In this document: positions 57,408-64,000 of the stretch, piece by piece | Layout: each line of letters begins with the position of its first letter | Numbering within the stretch: position 1 is the first letter of the stretch | NCBI RefSeq assembly: GCF_902859935.1 | Contig: NZ_CADIKI010000025.1 | Location: forward strand, 80,332 to 144,331 | Length of the DNA stretch: 64,000 nucleotides | Direction of reading: 5' to 3' | Source: Paraburkholderia fynbosensis | Lineage (GTDB): Bacteria > Pseudomonadota > Gammaproteobacteria > Burkholderiales > Burkholderiaceae | The notes under the pieces: generated by a model | What the model was told of the DNA's origin: nothing | Databases searched by the model: none | What the model saw: the letters and a program-made list of their open reading frames with translations, nothing else | Position numbers and translations under genes: made by a program

Positions 57408-59183
57408 TTAGAAGGTACGCGCTTTCGGCGGCACCGATTCGACGGTCAGCGGTTGCATATGAACCGGCTTGTAGTCGAGGCGATCGCCTTCGCTGAACCA
57501 CAGCGTATGGCGCAGCCAGTTTTCGTCGTCACGATGTTCGAAGTCGTTCTGCGCGTGCGCGCCACGGCTTTCCTTGCGCGCTTCGGCGGAGACCATCGTG
57601 GCGCGTGCCACTTCGATCAGGTTCGCCACTTCCAGCGCTTCGATGCGGGCCGTGTTGAACACCTTCGACTTGTCCTTCAGATGGATGTTGTCGACACGTT
57701 CAGCCACTTCGCGGATGCGCTCGACGCCTTCAGCCAGCAGCGCCGACGTACGGAACACGCCGGCGTGCGCCTGCATCGTGCCGCGGATGTCGTTCGCGAC
57801 CGCTTGCGCGTACTCGCCCGACGACGACCGGTCGAGCTTGTCCAGACGCGACAGCGCGAAGTCGGCAGCGTCGGCCGGCAGGGGCTTGTGCTCCTTCATG
57901 TCGTTCACGTGCTTGACGATGTGGTTGCCGGCCGCGCGGCCGAACACCACGAGGTCGAGCAGCGAGTTCGTGCCCAGACGGTTCGCACCGTGCACCGACA
58001 CGCACGAGCATTCGCCCACAGCGTAGAAACCGTTGACGATTTCTTCATGGCCCTTCGCCGTACCGACGACCTGACCGTTGATGTTCGTCGGGATGCCGCC
58101 CATCTGATAGTGGATGGTCGGCACAACCGGAATCGGCTCTTTAATGCAATCGACGTTCGCGAACTTCATCGCGATTTCGCGGATCGACGGCAGACGCTTC
58201 ATGATCGTCTCGGCGCCGATGTGCGACAGGTCGAGCAGCACGTGATCCTTGTTCGGACCCACGCCGCGGCCTTCCTTGATTTCCTGGTCCATCGAACGCG
58301 AAACGAAGTCGCGCGGCGCCAGATCCTTCAAGGTAGGCGCGTAGCGTTCCATGAAACGCTCGCCGTTCGAATTGCGCAGAATGCCGCCTTCGCCACGCAC
58401 ACCTTCGGTAATCAACACGCCCGCGCCGGCCACGCCGGTCGGATGGAATTGCCAGAACTCCATGTCTTGCAGTGCGATGCCCGAACGCGCGGCCATGCCC
58501 AGGCCGTCACCGGTGTTGATGAACGCATTCGTGGATGCCGCGAAGATCCGGCCCGCGCCGCCCGTGGCGAACAGCGTGGTCTTGCCTTCGAGGATGTAGA
58601 CGTCGCCGGTTTCCATTTCCAGCGCGGTCACGCCGAGCACGTCGCCGTCGGCGTCGCGGATCAGGTCCAGCGCCATCCATTCGACGAAGAATTGCGTCTT
58701 GGCCGCGACGTTCTGCTGATACAGCGTGTGCAGCAATGCGTGACCGGTACGGTCAGCCGCCGCGCAAGCGCGTTGCACCGGCTTTTCGCCGTAGTTCGCG
58801 GTGTGGCCGCCGAACGGGCGCTGATAGATCGTGCCGTCGGCGTTACGGTCGAACGGCATGCCGAAGTGTTCGAGTTCGTAGACTGCGTTCGGTGCTTCGC
58901 GGCACATGAACTCGATCGCGTCCTGGTCGCCGAGCCAGTCGGAGCCCTTGATCGTGTCGTAGAAGTGATAGTGCCAGTTGTCTTCGCTCATGTTGCCCAG
59001 CGAAGCGCCGATGCCGCCTTGAGCGGCGACCGTGTGCGAACGCGTCGGGAACACCTTGGACAACACGCAGACCGACAGACCGGCGCGCGCGAGTTGCAGC
59101 GAAGCGCGCATCCCCGAGCCGCCTGCGCCGACGATGACCACGTCAAACTTGCGACGCGGCAGAGAATTCTTGATTGCAGCCAT
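57408..59183 (-). CDS. sdhA: Succinate dehydrogenase flavoprotein subunit
   Basis: A 591-residue flavoprotein. The FAD-binding GAGGSGMRASLQLARAG lies near residue 20, the covalent-FAD His is in RSHTVAAQGGIGA near 47, and substrate-binding motifs are RPFGGHT and the HGANRLGTNSLLD loop near 395. It oxidises succinate to fumarate on the cytoplasmic face. The start at 59183 (MAAIKNSLPRRKFDVVIVG) has GGAGAG nine bases upstream; the longer frame to 59225 would overlap sdhD. Confidence 0.98.
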   Translation of the reverse strand: MAAIKNSLPRRKFDVVIVGAGGSGMRASLQLARAGLSVCVLSKVFPTRSHTVAAQGGIGASLGNMSEDNWHYHFYDTIKGSDWLGDQDAIEFMCREAPNAVYELEHFGMPFDRNADGTIYQRPFGGHTANYGEKPVQRACAAADRTGHALLHTLYQQNVAAKTQFFVEWMALDLIRDADGDVLGVTALEMETGDVYILEGKTTLFATGGAGRIFAASTNAFINTGDGLGMAARSGIALQDMEFWQFHPTGVAGAGVLITEGVRGEGGILRNSNGERFMERYAPTLKDLAPRDFVSRSMDQEIKEGRGVGPNKDHVLLDLSHIGAETIMKRLPSIREIAMKFANVDCIKEPIPVVPTIHYQMGGIPTNINGQVVGTAKGHEEIVNGFYAVGECSCVSVHGANRLGTNSLLDLVVFGRAAGNHIVKHVNDMKEHKPLPADAADFALSRLDKLDRSSSGEYAQAVANDIRGTMQAHAGVFRTSALLAEGVERIREVAERVDNIHLKDKSKVFNTARIEALEVANLIEVARATMVSAEARKESRGAHAQNDFEHRDDENWLRHTLWFSEGDRLDYKPVHMQPLTVESVPPKARTF

Positions 59184-59187
59184 TCTT

Positions 59188-59556
59188 TTACACTCTCCAG
59201 AGAATCTGCGCAGCGTAGCCCGCACATGCGAGCAGCCAGACGATCGTCAGCGCCTGAAGCGTCAGGCGCACGCCAACGGGCTTCACGTAGTCCATCCAGA
59301 TGTCGCGGATACCAACCCACGCGTGATAGAACAGCGACAGCAGCGTGACGAACGTGGCGAGCTTCATCCATTGCGTCGCGAAGATCGACGCCCAGCCGTC
59401 ATACGAGAAGTTGCGACCTGCGAAGAACCACACGAGCAGGATCACCGTGTAGATCGCCATCACGGCGGCGGTGATGCGCTGCGCGAGCCAGTCGCGCAGG
59501 CCGTAATGCGCGCCGACGACGAGACGCTTCGAACCGATTCGGTTATTAGCTGACAT
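59188..59556 (-). CDS. sdhD: Succinate dehydrogenase membrane anchor subunit
   Basis: A 122-residue protein with three transmembrane helices. The segment FYHAWVGIRDIWMDYVKPVG near residue 73 contains the heme-ligand His and the conserved Asp. It anchors SdhAB and forms the quinone site with SdhC. It starts three bases after the sdhC stop. Confidence 0.94.
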   Translation of the reverse strand: MSANNRIGSKRLVVGAHYGLRDWLAQRITAAVMAIYTVILLVWFFAGRNFSYDGWASIFATQWMKLATFVTLLSLFYHAWVGIRDIWMDYVKPVGVRLTLQALTIVWLLACAGYAAQILWRV

Positions 59557-59559
59557 TTT

Positions 59560-59976
59560 TTAGAATGCTCCGAACAGTTTTGCCGCGAATGCAATGGTGA
59601 GCAGCGACGATACAACGAGGACCACGATAGAGGTCGACTTGCCTTTTTCCTTCGTCACCGCATTGTGGTTGGTGTCCATCACGAGGTGGCGAACGCCGGC
59701 GCAGAAGTGAAACAGGAAAGCCCACGCGAGAACCAGCGTGATGAGCTTGACGATGATGTTGGAGAGGAAACCTTTGAAGACTTCGAAACTCAATTCGGAA
59801 GTCAGGCTCTGATCAAAGAGGTACAGCAGGAACGGAAGAAAAACAAACAGCAGACCACCGCTCACACGGTGCAGAATCGACACACGTCCCGCTAGCGGGA
59901 GACGGTATGCCGTCAATATTTGCCCAATACCGATGTTCCGGAATTCCGGCCTCGGTTTTTTTACCGCTTCAGCCAT
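59560..59976 (-). CDS. sdhC: Succinate dehydrogenase cytochrome b556 subunit
   Basis: A 138-residue protein with three transmembrane helices. It has ILHRVSGGLLFVFLPFLLYL (conserved HRxSG) and LFHFCAGVRHLVMDTNH with the heme-ligand His. It is the first gene of sdhCDAB-sdhE. Its 156-bp upstream region holds the promoter; I do not see there the palindrome found by gntR. Confidence 0.95.
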   Translation of the reverse strand: MAEAVKKPRPEFRNIGIGQILTAYRLPLAGRVSILHRVSGGLLFVFLPFLLYLFDQSLTSELSFEVFKGFLSNIIVKLITLVLAWAFLFHFCAGVRHLVMDTNHNAVTKEKGKSTSIVVLVVSSLLTIAFAAKLFGAF

Positions 59977-60132
59977 GCTAGACCCCTACTATGTAGTCAC
60001 ACTAATCCGCAATTTTAGCGCCTTTTTATATCGCGCTGCAGCGAAAACCACGACAGGTCCGTTACAGCACGCGCGATAAAGCGCCGTCAAACAGGCGCGC
60101 GTGTGGGACGCCGCGCCTGGATTCAGCCCGAT

Positions 60133-60933
60133 TCAGCTCAGATCGTTCTGATAGTAATACCCGGTTGTGACATACCAACCTCGCCGGACTTCGACCGGCC
60201 GGTCTCCGTACGTAAAGGAGACGCGCTCGACCGACAGCAGCGGAAAACCCGCGGGCACGTGCAGCAGATCGGCCACCGATGGCTCCGCCGCCACCGCGCG
60301 GATCTTCTCCGTCGCGCGGATCATGCGGGTGCCGAACTCCGTCTCGAACATCGCGTAAAGGGGGCCCTTGTATTCCGACAGCCGTTCGAGCGTGAGCCCG
60401 CGGAACACGGCGCCGGGCAGCCAGATCTCGTCGAGCACGGTGACTTCCCCGTCGAACTGCAGCAAACGCTTGATCAGCACGACCGGATCGGCCGGCTTCA
60501 GATCGAGCTGCCGGGCGATCTCCGCCGATGCCCGCAAGCGTCGGCACTCGAGCAGGCGGCTCACGTGCGGGTGTTCCGCGCCGTCGTCGGCCAATAGCCT
60601 CAGGAAGCGGAACTGGGCGCGGTCCTCGTTGTGCGTTGCAACAAACGTGCCCTTGCCCTGGCGGCGCACCAGCAGATTGTCGGCGGCAAGCTCGTCAATC
60701 GCTTTGCGCACCGTTCCCTGGCTGACCTTGTATCTTGCCGCCAATTCGACTTCACTAGGAATGATCTCGCCGGGCTTCCACTCACCGCTTTCGAGGCTCT
60801 GCGTAATCAACCCCTTGATCTGCTGATACAAGGGACTGAAAGTGGGCGACGCAGCGGGAGCGGCAGCAGATACACCCTCGCCTGCGGCCCCTTGGCCGTT
60901 CGGGTTCGTGGTGTTCGCCGGGTTCGAATTCAT
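60133..60933 (-). CDS. GntR-family regulator (HutC/UTRA type)
   Basis: A 266-residue regulator. After a low-complexity N-terminus, a GntR winged helix (about residues 32-100) contains SEVELAARYKVSQGTVRKAID. A UTRA ligand domain follows (about 115-262, with LDEIWLPGAVFRGLTLERL and ERVSFTYGDRPVEVRRGWY). It is directly upstream of sdhC on the same strand and divergent from mdh, which suggests control of TCA-cycle genes; the effector is unknown. A perfect palindrome lies 58 bp before its start, a likely autoregulatory operator. Confidence 0.9.
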   Translation of the reverse strand: MNSNPANTTNPNGQGAAGEGVSAAAPAASPTFSPLYQQIKGLITQSLESGEWKPGEIIPSEVELAARYKVSQGTVRKAIDELAADNLLVRRQGKGTFVATHNEDRAQFRFLRLLADDGAEHPHVSRLLECRRLRASAEIARQLDLKPADPVVLIKRLLQFDGEVTVLDEIWLPGAVFRGLTLERLSEYKGPLYAMFETEFGTRMIRATEKIRAVAAEPSVADLLHVPAGFPLLSVERVSFTYGDRPVEVRRGWYVTTGYYYQNDLS

Positions 60934-60990
60934 CCGCGCATTTCATCATAAAGGGCTGGGGCGCGTCTAGGGTTTTCCCCGCAATAGATG

Positions 60991-61006
60991 TGTCTTATAT
61001 AAGACA
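60991..61006. promoter_or_regulatory. Putative operator of the GntR regulator
   Basis: TGTCTTATATAAGACA, a perfect 16-bp palindrome of the size and AT-centred form bound by GntR/HutC dimers. It lies 58 bp upstream of the gntR ATG and 11 bp upstream of a rightward -35 box. Confidence 0.65.
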
Positions 61007-61016
61007 TAAGATAATG

Positions 61017-61045
61017 TTGACTTTGTGCTTCACGGCTCCTACACT
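61017..61045 (+). promoter_or_regulatory. Rightward promoter candidate upstream of mdh
   Basis: TTGACT (61017-61022), 17 bases, TACACT (61040-61045): a good sigma-70-type match. It would start RNA near 61052, more than 450 bases before mdh. Confidence 0.5.
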
Positions 61046-61515
61046 CCTTGTCGAGCAAGGGTTTGCGGGATTTTCGGCGGCTGTTTTCAGGCAGCGCCGC
61101 AACGCGCCGGCCACCACTCTGCACTATGCTGTTCCCTCGCAGTTCAGGTTTCGATTCGCCGCCATCCGTTGGTCCGACGCTTGCCGAAACGCGCTGTTTG
61201 CAGGAGCCCGCACCGTGCAGCGGCTACCCGGCGCCTCGCTGTTCCAGTCCCGCTCTCTCAGGAAAATGCCGGGCCGTCCCAAGGCTTTTCTGCCCTTCCG
61301 GGGGCCTGGCGCGAAGCGCCCGAGGAGAGCGTCCCGTAGCTCGGTAGAACAGGTTTCCGGCACGGCGGTCTTGCCGCAGCACGCCGCCCGGTCTCGGCAG
61401 ATCTAGAGGCCGCACGCGAACAGTGAATTCCGCCGTGTTTCATAACGCTTCGCTGAACGCGCATATAGAATGGCGTTTTCCCTAGCGTCTAACGCATCGT
61501 CCTGGAGATTTCTCA

Positions 61516-62499
61516 ATGGCTAAGCCCGCAAAGCGCGTTGCCGTCACCGGCGCCGCAGGTCAAATCGCTTACTCCCTGCTGTTCCGCATCGCCAATGGCG
61601 ACCTGCTCGGCAAGGATCAACCGGTCATCCTGCAGCTGCTCGACCTGCCGCAAGCGCAAGGCGCCGTCAAAGGCGTCGTGATGGAACTGGATGATTGCGC
61701 ATTCCCGCTGCTGTCGGGCGTCGTGATCACCGACGACCCGAAGGTTGCATTCAAGGATGCAGACGTCGCCCTGCTGGTCGGCGCACGTCCGCGCTCGAAG
61801 GGCATGGAGCGTAAGGATCTGCTGTCGGCCAACGCCGAAATCTTCACGGTTCAGGGCAAAGCGCTGAACGATGTCGCGAGCCGCGACGTGAAGGTGCTGG
61901 TGGTCGGCAACCCGGCCAACACGAACGCGTACATCGCTATGAAGTCGGCGCCGGATCTGCCGAAGAAGAACTTCACCGCGATGCTGCGTCTGGACCACAA
62001 CCGTGCGCTGTCGCAACTGGCGGCCAAGTCGGGCAAGCCGGTCGCGTCGATCGAAAAGCTGGCTGTGTGGGGCAACCACTCGCCGACCATGTACCCGGAC
62101 TTCCGCGTTGCAACGGCTGAAGGTCAGGACCTGACCAAGCTGATCAACGACGAAGAATGGAACCGCAACACGTTCATCCCGACCGTCGGCAAGCGCGGCG
62201 CGGCGATCATCGAAGCGCGCGGCCTGTCGTCGGCGGCGTCGGCAGCTAACGCTGCAATCGACCACGTGCGTGACTGGGTCCTCGGCACGAACGGCAAATG
62301 GGTCACGATGGGCATCCCGTCGGATGGCTCGTATGGCATTCCGGAAGACATCATCTACGGTGTGCCGGTAACGTGCGAAAACGGCGAGTACAAGCGCGTG
62401 GAAGGTCTGGAAATCGACGCGTTCTCGCGTGAAAAGATGGACGGCACGCTGCAGGAGCTGCTGGAAGAGCGCGAAGGCGTTCAGCATTTGCTCGGCTAA
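61516..62499 (+). CDS. mdh: Malate dehydrogenase
   Basis: A 327-residue NAD-dependent enzyme oxidising malate to oxaloacetate. The NAD-binding motif is [15 protein letters not shown] near residue 8. Substrate arginines are in [15 protein letters not shown] and [13 protein letters not shown], and the catalytic His is in [13 protein letters not shown] near residue 187. This is the cytosolic-type family common in betaproteobacteria. GGAG lies eight bases before the ATG. It is followed by a strong terminator. Confidence 0.98.
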
Positions 62500-62515
62500 G
62501 CACTCCGTGCCGATG

Positions 62516-62559
62516 AACCGGAACTCCGAAGCGTTACCGCGGCGGGTTCCGGTTTTTTT
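62516..62559 (+). terminator. Terminator of mdh
   Basis: AACCGGAAC (62516-62524) pairs with GTTCCGGTT (62546-62554), followed by Ts up to 62559. It lies 17 bp past the mdh stop, so the next gene probably has its own promoter. Confidence 0.8.
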
Positions 62560-62679
62560 CGTGCGAACGCAGCGTTTCGCAGCTGATTCGAACGCGTTTT
62601 GCCACCACGTCACCGTGGTCGGGCAGAACCCGTCCGAATCGGATTTTCTCCAATCACCACCCACGCCCTGACGCCGAAG

Positions 62680-63696
62680 ATGCGCGCCCTCACACCCGCC
62701 GAAGTGCTGTTTGACGGCGAAGTGCCGCCCGCCGTGCTGCCTGCCTGCGACCACTACGCCGGCAGTGAAAAACTGATGCGGAAATCGCTCGCGTTGCAGC
62801 AGCAACTGGGGCCGGTGTTCGATATCACGCTCGATTGCGAAGACGGCGCGCAAGTCGGCCGCGAAGCGGAACACGCGGAGCTGGTCGCGTCGCTGCTGGG
62901 TAGCGAACATGACCGCTTCGGCCGCGTCGGCGTGCGGATTCACGACTTCGCTCACGCGCATTGGCGGGACGACGTCCGCCTCATCCTCCGCGCCGCGAAG
63001 CGAGCACCCGCTTACATCACCCTGCCGAAAATCCGCAGCGTGCCCGATGCCGCCGAAATGGTCGCGTTCATCGAGGCAACGCGGCGCGAGCTCGGCATCG
63101 CGCAGCCGGTACCGGTGCAACTGCTGGTCGAAACCCACGGCGCGCTCACCCGCGTGTTCGATCTGGCCGCGTTGCCGGGCGTCGAAGCCCTGAGCTTTGG
63201 CCTGATGGATTTCGTCTCCGCACACGACGGCGCAATTCCCGACACCGCCATGCGCTCGCCGGGCCAGTTCGATCATCCGCTGGTGCGCCGCGCGAAGCTG
63301 GAAATCTCGGCCGCCTGCCATGCGCATGGCAAAGTGCCGTCGCACAATGTCAGCACGGAAGTGCGCGACATGAGCGTGGTCGCCAACGACGCCGCACGGG
63401 CCCGCAACGAGTTCGGCTACACGCGGATGTGGAGCATCCACCCGGCGCAGATCGAGGCGATCGTCGCCGCGTTTGCGCCGCGCGACGAGGAGATCGCCAC
63501 AGCTACCGAGATCCTGCTGGCCGCGCAGTCCGCGCAGTGGGGCCCGACGCGCCATCACGACACGCTGCACGACCGCGCGAGCTACCGCTATTACTGGTCG
63601 GTGCTGCGCCGCGCGCAATCCACGGGCCGCGCCGTGCCGCAGGACACGGCGCCGCTGTTCGCGGAAGTGGGCGCTAACGGACAGTCCACACCGTGA
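62680..63696 (+). CDS. HpcH/HpaI-CitE family CoA ester lyase
   Basis: A 338-residue citrate-lyase-beta-like TIM-barrel protein. It has the CitE-type motif FDITLDCEDGAQVG with the metal and Glu/Asp ligands near residue 55, then YITLPKIRSVPDAAEM, LLVETHGALTRVFDLA and RMWSIHPAQIEAI. Family members cleave or form acyl-CoA esters such as malyl-CoA or citramalyl-CoA, or hydrolyse malyl-CoA. Position between mdh and prpC suggests a role in C4 acid or propionate metabolism. The ATG at 62680 (MRALTPAEVLFDGE) is chosen over the open frame upstream. Confidence 0.82.
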   Translation: MRALTPAEVLFDGEVPPAVLPACDHYAGSEKLMRKSLALQQQLGPVFDITLDCEDGAQVGREAEHAELVASLLGSEHDRFGRVGVRIHDFAHAHWRDDVRLILRAAKRAPAYITLPKIRSVPDAAEMVAFIEATRRELGIAQPVPVQLLVETHGALTRVFDLAALPGVEALSFGLMDFVSAHDGAIPDTAMRSPGQFDHPLVRRAKLEISAACHAHGKVPSHNVSTEVRDMSVVANDAARARNEFGYTRMWSIHPAQIEAIVAAFAPRDEEIATATEILLAAQSAQWGPTRHHDTLHDRASYRYYWSVLRRAQSTGRAVPQDTAPLFAEVGANGQSTP

Positions 63697-63749
63697 GTGG
63701 CAAGGTTCAGGCAGCAGCTACGAGCAGGCAAACAGGAGAACGCGGGAGA

Positions 63750-64000
63750 TGAGCGAGACGACGCAAGCCGCTGGTGCACAAGGCAGCAACGAACCCCAAA
63801 GCGGCTTCAAACCAAAGAAATCCGTGGCGCTGTCCGGCGTGACCGCGGGTAACACGGCGCTGTGCACCGTCGGCAAGACCGGCAACGATCTGCATTATCG
63901 CGGCTACGACATTCTCGACATCGCGAGCGCGTGCGAATTCGAAGAGATCGCCTATCTGCTGGTCCACGAAAAGCTGCCGACCCAGGCCGAACTGACTGCC
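63750..64000 (+). CDS. prpC: 2-methylcitrate synthase, N-terminal part (cut by window end)
   Basis: The first 83 codons of a citrate-synthase-family gene that runs off the window. After about 20 variable residues it reads KKSVALSGVTAGNTALCTVG, then LHYRGYDILDIASACEFEEI and AYLLVHEKLPTQAEL. This matches short-type citrate/2-methylcitrate synthases (PrpC), not the long gltA type at 55-56 kb. PrpC condenses propionyl-CoA with oxaloacetate. An AGGAG site lies ten bases upstream. The catalytic residues are outside the window. Confidence 0.8.

Larger units (their letters stand above)
60934..61515. other. 582-bp gntR-mdh intergenic region
   Basis: It contains the palindrome at 60991-61006, a rightward promoter candidate at 61017-61045 and a weaker TATAGA box near 61465 close to mdh. 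Short open frames exist but have no ribosome-binding site or protein-like composition. If the distal promoter is used, mdh has a leader of about 460 bases, for which I find no known RNA motif. Confidence 0.5.

Noticed and set aside
59977..60132. A second GntR palindrome upstream of sdhC
   Set aside because: Only short AT-rich stretches and an imperfect TGTGACTACA are present; none matches TGTCTTATATAAGACA.
61330..61360. A tRNA D-arm-like string (GTAGCTCGGTAGAAC)
   Set aside because: No acceptor stem, anticodon arm or T-arm can be folded around it.

Overview
The window reads as a chromosome segment of a high-GC betaproteobacterium, most likely Paraburkholderia/Burkholderia. The basis is the gene order (fimV-truA-trpF-trpB-DNA methylase-trpA-accD-folC-SPOR-cvpA-purF-metZ; leuC-leuD-leuB-asd; sdhCDAB-sdhE-gltA; mdh-CoA ester lyase-prpC), the codon use and the protein sequences. 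The genus is inferred from recognition, not from a search. I see no rRNA, tRNA, CRISPR array, insertion sequence or prophage.

1-12.6 kb is an accessory, mixed region: a PAP2 phosphatase; molybdate uptake modABC with a convergent modE and a likely ModE operator; a chemoreceptor; a lower-GC TupA-like ATP-grasp gene; a divergent tautomerase/LysR pair; a secreted Ala/Lys-rich protein; a Xre/RES toxin-antitoxin pair; a metallophosphatase; a probably broken membrane gene; and a DUF1345 membrane protein.

12.7-31.7 kb is one 19-kb storage-carbohydrate locus on the + strand: glgE, a treS-pep2 fusion, glgB, glgX, treZ, malQ, treY. TreS turns trehalose into maltose, its fused maltokinase makes maltose-1-phosphate, GlgE polymerises it and GlgB branches the alpha-glucan. 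GlgX and MalQ trim and rearrange the glucan, and TreY-TreZ turn it back into trehalose. The locus therefore encodes both halves of a trehalose/alpha-glucan cycle. A consensus-like sigma-54 promoter and an upstream inverted repeat precede it. GlgE carries an extra N-terminal half that looks like a degenerate copy of its own catalytic domain.

31.7-57 kb is mostly on the minus strand. It holds a CBS-domain membrane protein, a sensor-kinase-like protein, an FKBP isomerase and AraC regulator (both +), then core biosynthesis genes. metZ is preceded by a SAM-II-type riboswitch candidate and a terminator. An orphan DNA methylase lies inside the trp cluster. asd is preceded by a short reading frame ending in an Ile/Thr/Lys-rich stretch and by interleaved RNA arms, which looks like an undescribed attenuator. 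An entericidin-like lipoprotein gene lies between leuC and leuD.

55-64 kb holds the TCA-cycle genes gltA, sdhE, sdhB, sdhA, sdhD and sdhC with a GntR-type regulator; a perfect 16-bp palindrome in the gntR/mdh intergenic region; mdh; a CoA ester lyase; and the start of prpC, cut by the window edge.
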